Shown here one piece after another: positions 59,590 to 64,000 of a stretch of 64,000 nucleotides of DNA (its first letter is position 1; every line of letters begins with the position of its first letter). This DNA comes from Candidatus Chlorobium masyuteum (GTDB lineage: Bacteria; Bacteroidota; Chlorobiia; Chlorobiales; Chlorobiaceae). Under the pieces are notes generated by a model. That model worked only from the letters and a program-made list of their open reading frames with translations, did no database searches and had not been told where the DNA came from. The position numbers were made by a program, and so were the translations under genes. The stretch spans positions 1 to 64,000 of the forward strand of contig NZ_JAAORA010000001.1 of NCBI RefSeq assembly GCF_011601315.1, read 5' to 3'.

Positions 59590-61014
59590 CTATTTCCATC
59601 CGCCTCCCAATGCCTTGTACAGGGCAATCCGGCCGGAGAGACTCTGCTGGCGAACCAGAATCTCGTTTTGCTCTGCCGCATAGAACGATCGCTGGGTATC
59701 AAGCAGGGCAAAGTAACTGTCGATACCCTGGGAGTAACGGGCCTTCATGATGGTAAAGGCCTCTTCACTGGCTCTGACAAGAGCCTGCTGCGCGTGCAAC
59801 TGTTCGTTGTTGGTTGCATTGGCCGCCAAAGCATCCGCTACTTCCCTGAAGGCGATCTGAATGGTTTTCTCGTATTGGGCAACGGCAATATCCCGGTTGG
59901 TTTTTGCCAGTTTGAGGTTGGAGAAAAGACGCTCTCCCTGGAAAATCGGCAAAATCACCTGCGGGCTGAAGCTCCAGACTCCGCTCGATCCGGTAACAAA
60001 GAGATCGGAAAGGCTGTTACTGGCAAAACCTGCGGAACCGGTAAGGCTGATGATCGGGAAGAAAGCTCCGCGTGCTGCCCCGATATTGGCGTTTTCAGCC
60101 TTGAGAAGATATTCCGCCTGACGGACATCCGGACGCTCCAGCAGAACTGTGGACGGAATTCCCGCAGGAAGCATTTCCATCAACTGAACAGAGCTGAGGC
60201 TTTCGGGCTTGAGCAGTTCGGAATCGATCTCCTTTCCAACCAAAAGAGTAAGGGCATTCTTGTCCTGCTCAACCTGACGTTTATATATGGCGCAGTTGGT
60301 TCGGGATGTTTCAACCAGAGTGGCAGCCTGTGACACCTCCAGCCGGGACTTCGCACCCAAATCGAAACTTCGTTTGATAAGGTCAAAGGAGTCCTGCTGG
60401 GTCCTGAGCGTGTTTTCAGTCAGCAGCAGCAGCTCTGTATCAGCAAGATAGGTGAGATAAGCATTTGCCACCTCCGCGATCAGGCTCGTTTGGGCAGCCT
60501 TACGTCCTTCCTCCGTCGCAAGGTACTGGTTCATGGCGCGGCTACCGAGGCTTCGGACGCGCCCGAACAGATCCAGTTCATATGCCGTGAAACCGATACC
60601 GGAAGTATATGCAGAGACTGTTTCCGAGTGTCCGGAACCACTGGAACTTCCCGATAACTGTTGTCGAGTAGCACTACCCGTCGCGTCAACCGAAGGGAAA
60701 AGATCTGATCGTTGTATGCGATAGGTACTGCGGGCAGCCTCGATTTTGAGCGTCGCTATCCGGAGATCGCGGTTATTTGCAAGGGCTCCTTCAATAAGAC
60801 TCAAAAGCTTTGGTGATTTGAACATGCTCCGCCATCCGATATCAGCAACATGCGCTTCTCCTCCTGCTTCCACGGCAGGCACAGACCCGCTCCCCGAAGA
60901 GGTCGACCATTGCGCGGCTACAGGCGCCATGGGGCGGTCATAACGAGGAGCCAGTGAACAGGCCGTCAGCGTTGTGGCTGCAAGGCAAACAGGGAGCAGC
61001 AGCTTATTGGTCAT
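59590..61014 (-). CDS. outer-membrane efflux channel (OprM/NodT, TolC superfamily)
   Basis: 474 residues. A lipoprotein signal ends with LTAC at about residue 19, typical of the OprM/CusC/NodT branch. The body has two outer-membrane-factor repeats with long coiled-coil helices; landmarks are [16 protein letters not shown] (about 155-170), [19 protein letters not shown] (about 290-308) and [24 protein letters not shown] (near the end). It forms a trimeric tunnel for the RND pump, whose gene end overlaps its start by 11 nt. Confidence 0.93.
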   Translation of the reverse strand: MTNKLLLPVCLAATTLTACSLAPRYDRPMAPVAAQWSTSSGSGSVPAVEAGGEAHVADIGWRSMFKSPKLLSLIEGALANNRDLRIATLKIEAARSTYRIQRSDLFPSVDATGSATRQQLSGSSSGSGHSETVSAYTSGIGFTAYELDLFGRVRSLGSRAMNQYLATEEGRKAAQTSLIAEVANAYLTYLADTELLLLTENTLRTQQDSFDLIKRSFDLGAKSRLEVSQAATLVETSRTNCAIYKRQVEQDKNALTLLVGKEIDSELLKPESLSSVQLMEMLPAGIPSTVLLERPDVRQAEYLLKAENANIGAARGAFFPIISLTGSAGFASNSLSDLFVTGSSGVWSFSPQVILPIFQGERLFSNLKLAKTNRDIAVAQYEKTIQIAFREVADALAANATNNEQLHAQQALVRASEEAFTIMKARYSQGIDSYFALLDTQRSFYAAEQNEILVRQQSLSGRIALYKALGGGWK

Positions 61015-64000
61015 GGTTTGATCCCATATCTTTTTGGTTTACGTCCGGTTCGCCGGCAGACTTCCGGGCAAAACGGGATTGCACGAGGATGTAAAAAAGC
61101 GGCACGAAGAAGATTGCCAGCACCGTTCCCGAAAGCATCCCTCCGATGACCCCGATGCCGATGGCATGCTGACTTGCCGAGCCTGCTCCGGAGGAGAATG
61201 CCAGAGGGGTTACACCGAGAATAAAGGCCATGGAGGTCATGACAATCGGGCGCAAACGTTGTCTGGCAGCGGCAAGGGCTGCATCCTTCAGGTTCATCCC
61301 TTTTTCATTGAGAGATTTGGCGAACTCCACGATGAGGATGGCATTTTTAGCTGTAAGCCCTACCGTAGTCAGCAGGCCAACTTTAAAGTAGACATCATTG
61401 GAAAGACCTGCCAGGGAGGTTGCAAGAACTGTTCCCAGAACACCAAGCGGAACCACCATCATGACGGCCAGCGGCACGGTCCAGCTTTCATAAAGAGCTG
61501 CAAGACAGAGAAAAACAAAGAGCAGTGAGAAAGTATAGAGCAGCAGGGTCTGGCTGCCGGCTGCCCGCTCTTCATAGGAAAGACCTGTCCATTCGATACC
61601 AAAGCCTTCAGGAAGCTTTAATGCCATTTGCGTCAATTCAGCCATGGCATCACCTGAACTCACACCGGGAGCTGAGGCTCCCTGGATATTTACCGACGAT
61701 ATGCCATTGAAACGCTCCAGCTTGGGCGAACCGAAGCTCCAGCTGCCAGTGGCAAATGCCGAAAAGGGAACCATATCGCCATTGGTGTTCCTGACATGCC
61801 AGATGTTGACATCTGCAGGGTTCATGCGAAAAGGGGCGTCGCCCTGCATGAACACTCTTTTGATGCGGCCCTCATGAATAAAATCATTGACATAGGAAGA
61901 TCCCCATGCGGTTTGCAGCGTAGAATTGATATCGGCAATTGAGATGCCAAAGGCGCTGGCCTTTTCGTGGTCGATATCAATCCTGTATTGAGGTACATCT
62001 TCAAGTCCGTTAGGTCGCACGCCGCTCAGTGCGGGATTTTTTGCAGCCATGCCCAGTAACTGATTACGGGCATTGATCAGCGCTTCATGGCCTTTGCCAT
62101 TGCGGTCAAGAAGCTGGAAATCAAAACCGGAAGCATTGCCAAGCTCCATGACAGCGGGAGGATAAAAGGCAAAGATCATGGCATCCTTGACACTTGAAAG
62201 GGCCGCCATGGTGCGTCCTGCTATTGAGGCGACAGCTTGCTCCTTATTTTTGCGCTCACTCCAATCTTTCAATTGTACGAAGCCCATGGCCGAGTTTTGT
62301 CCCTGACCAGCAAAGCTGAAGCCTGTCACGCTGAAAACGCTTTCAACGACATCTTTTTCCTTGTTGAGCAGGTAATTTTCCATGACTTTCACACTTTGGA
62401 GTGTCCGTTCCTTCGTCGCTCCGGATGGCGTGGATAGCTGAACGAACATGAACCCCTGGTCTTCTTCGGGCAAAAACGAGGTCGGAATACGCATGAAAAC
62501 AACGCCCAGCAGCATCACAATCAGCATGAATGCCATCACAGAGCGTTTGACATTGCCGGTCATGAACCTCGCTCCGCTGATATAGCGTTCGCGGTTGCTG
62601 TTGAACAAGCCGTTAAACCATGCAAAAAAACGTCCCAGGATACCACTGCCGTAATGATGCTCGTCCTTTTTCAGCGGCTTGAGGAGGCTGGCACAAAGAG
62701 CCGGAGTCAGAATCAGGGCAACCAGAACCGAAAGAAGCATGGCCGAAACGATGGTGATCGAAAACTGGCGGTAAATCGTCCCGGTTGAGCCTTTAAAAAA
62801 AGCCATCGGCACAAATACTGCCGAAAGCACAAGGGCTATTCCGATCAGTGCACTGGAGATCTGCTGCATCGATTTTCTGGTGGCCTCCAGAGGTGAGAGT
62901 TGCTCCTCTTCCATAATACGCTCGACGTTTTCTACTACGACAATGGCATCATCAACCAGCAATCCGATAGCAAGCACCATGGCGAACATGGTGAGGGTGT
63001 TTATGGTGAACCCGAAGGCCGACATGACTCCAAAAGTCCCCAAAAGTACGACAGGTACGGCAATTGTCGGAACCAGAGTTGCCCGGAAGTTCTGCAGAAA
63101 CAGGTACATCACAAGAAATACAAGAATAATGGCTTCGAACAGGGTATGAACAACTCCTTCGATCGAGGTTTTGACAAAGGGCGTCGTATCGAACGGATAA
63201 ACGATTTTAACGCCCGGCGGCAGCAATCGCTTGAGCTCTTCCATCCTCGTTTTAACCAGGCCGGCCGTTTTCAGGGCATTGGCACCGGTCGCCAGCGTGA
63301 TGGCCATACCGCCTGCGGGTTTTCCGTTGAATCGTGAAGTCATGTCATAGTTTTGCACCCCCAGCTCGATGCGGGCGACATCGCGGAGGCGAACCTGGGA
63401 GCCATCAGTATTGACCTTGAGCATGATTTTCTCGAAATCCTCAACGCTTTTCAGGCGGGACTGGACGGTAATCGTTGCGTTCAGCTGTTGGCCGGGAACC
63501 GAAGGCGTTCCTCCCAGCTGACCGGCAGAAACGTCAGCGTTCTGGGCGCTTATTGCCGCCTTAACCTCGGCGATCGTAAGATTGTAACTGGTCAGTTTGT
63601 AGGGCTCAAGCCAGATGCGCATGGAGTATGGTTGACCAAACACCTGGATGTTTCCTACGCCGGGAACGCGGCTCAGCGGATCGAGTATTTTGGAGTTGAG
63701 AAAATCGTTCATGGTGAATTCATCAACGCGACCATCATCCGAGTAGACGCCGACAACCATCAGGAAGCCGGTGTCCCCCTTGGTAACATTGATCCCCTGT
63801 TGCTGGACCTGTTGCGGCAGGTTCGACATGACGGATTGCAACTTGTTCTGTACCTGAACCTGGGCAATATCGGGGTCGACTTCAGGCTCGAAGGTCAAGG
63901 TAATGGAGACATTACCGTTGGAGTCGCTGCCTGCGCTGAAATAACGGAGGTGGTCGAGGCCGGTCAGCGCCTGCTCAATAACCTGCGTCACGCTGTTTTC
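61004..64000 (-). CDS. RND efflux pump of the HAE1 (AcrB/MexB) family, N-terminus missing
   Basis: The open frame runs from 61004 to the window end without a start: the last codons read [10 protein letters not shown], matching residues about 40-60 of AcrB, so about 45 residues are outside. Visible parts are porter subdomains (e.g. [14 protein letters not shown]), the TM4 proton-relay [18 protein letters not shown], and the terminal [25 protein letters not shown]. It drives proton-coupled drug export with the adjacent OprM-type channel; a membrane fusion protein is expected just beyond the window. Confidence 0.95.
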   Translation of the reverse strand, partial: ENSVTQVIEQALTGLDHLRYFSAGSDSNGNVSITLTFEPEVDPDIAQVQVQNKLQSVMSNLPQQVQQQGINVTKGDTGFLMVVGVYSDDGRVDEFTMNDFLNSKILDPLSRVPGVGNIQVFGQPYSMRIWLEPYKLTSYNLTIAEVKAAISAQNADVSAGQLGGTPSVPGQQLNATITVQSRLKSVEDFEKIMLKVNTDGSQVRLRDVARIELGVQNYDMTSRFNGKPAGGMAITLATGANALKTAGLVKTRMEELKRLLPPGVKIVYPFDTTPFVKTSIEGVVHTLFEAIILVFLVMYLFLQNFRATLVPTIAVPVVLLGTFGVMSAFGFTINTLTMFAMVLAIGLLVDDAIVVVENVERIMEEEQLSPLEATRKSMQQISSALIGIALVLSAVFVPMAFFKGSTGTIYRQFSITIVSAMLLSVLVALILTPALCASLLKPLKKDEHHYGSGILGRFFAWFNGLFNSNRERYISGARFMTGNVKRSVMAFMLIVMLLGVVFMRIPTSFLPEEDQGFMFVQLSTPSGATKERTLQSVKVMENYLLNKEKDVVESVFSVTGFSFAGQGQNSAMGFVQLKDWSERKNKEQAVASIAGRTMAALSSVKDAMIFAFYPPAVMELGNASGFDFQLLDRNGKGHEALINARNQLLGMAAKNPALSGVRPNGLEDVPQYRIDIDHEKASAFGISIADINSTLQTAWGSSYVNDFIHEGRIKRVFMQGDAPFRMNPADVNIWHVRNTNGDMVPFSAFATGSWSFGSPKLERFNGISSVNIQGASAPGVSSGDAMAELTQMALKLPEGFGIEWTGLSYEERAAGSQTLLLYTFSLLFVFLCLAALYESWTVPLAVMMVVPLGVLGTVLATSLAGLSNDVYFKVGLLTTVGLTAKNAILIVEFAKSLNEKGMNLKDAALAAARQRLRPIVMTSMAFILGVTPLAFSSGAGSASQHAIGIGVIGGMLSGTVLAIFFVPLFYILVQSRFARKSAGEPDVNQKDMGSNHDQ

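Overview
The window is chromosomal DNA of a green sulfur bacterium (Chlorobiaceae, Chlorobium/Pelodictyon-like). The decisive marker is a full-length gene for the Fenna-Matthews-Olson bacteriochlorophyll a protein (fmoA, 31114-32214). A thioredoxin-reductase-like ferredoxin-NADP reductase, menA and a lactate-dehydrogenase-like malate dehydrogenase fit that assignment. Genes are dense, lie on both strands in short operons, and several convergent pairs share perfect inverted-repeat terminators. No rRNA, tRNA or CRISPR array was seen.

Layout. 1-231 is the 5' end of a group II intron running leftwards out of the window, recognised by its GTGTG start and an 8-nt EBS1-IBS1 match. 391-4298 (minus): fmt, def and a Na+/H+ antiporter with a universal-stress-protein tail. 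4629-8016 (plus): SMR transporter, proB, proA and a LolD-type ATPase. 8102-8802: a small AbrB/PIN toxin-antitoxin pair, followed by an MFS transporter, a DegT aminotransferase, mpl, gap and a flavodoxin-like protein. 14848-18977 (minus): dnaJ, grpE, hrcA (no CIRCE seen) and prmC. 19165-30871: DUF4412 protein, an archaeal-type proS, peroxiredoxin, GyrI-like protein, DUF4349 lipoprotein, purine permease, a nitrilase-family amidase, ispE, a SPOR protein, a sigma-54 activator without a receiver domain, and lnt. 31114-39825: fmoA, a MerR regulator, an MsbA-like exporter, then purT, a B12/radical-SAM enzyme and mutS. 40133-41798: rplU, rpmA, mdh. 41883-47432 (minus): a six-gene run with aguA, a Ste24 protease, aguB, menA, ferredoxin-NADP reductase and a small 4-Cys protein. 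hisF and a PPK2 kinase follow.

The most unusual part is 49412-54323: a plus-strand run of a DUF4405-like membrane protein, an OmpR-type response regulator, a histidine kinase with an acidic ExxE-containing sensor region, a His-rich four-helix membrane protein, and an 18-heme c-type cytochrome built from six 48-residue di-heme repeats. Upstream lie three TTTAAG hexamers phased at 11 and 22 bp, the pattern of a PmrA/QseB-type box, so the operon is probably autoregulated. I read it as a two-component-controlled envelope electron-transfer module, possibly metal-responsive; the function is inference. Facing it on the minus strand (54395-58796) are two tandem trypsin-like protease/TPR paralogs and an orphan NitT/TauT-type binding protein. 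After about 790 bp without a gene, an OprM/NodT-type outer-membrane channel and an RND efflux pump, cut by the window end, close the sequence.
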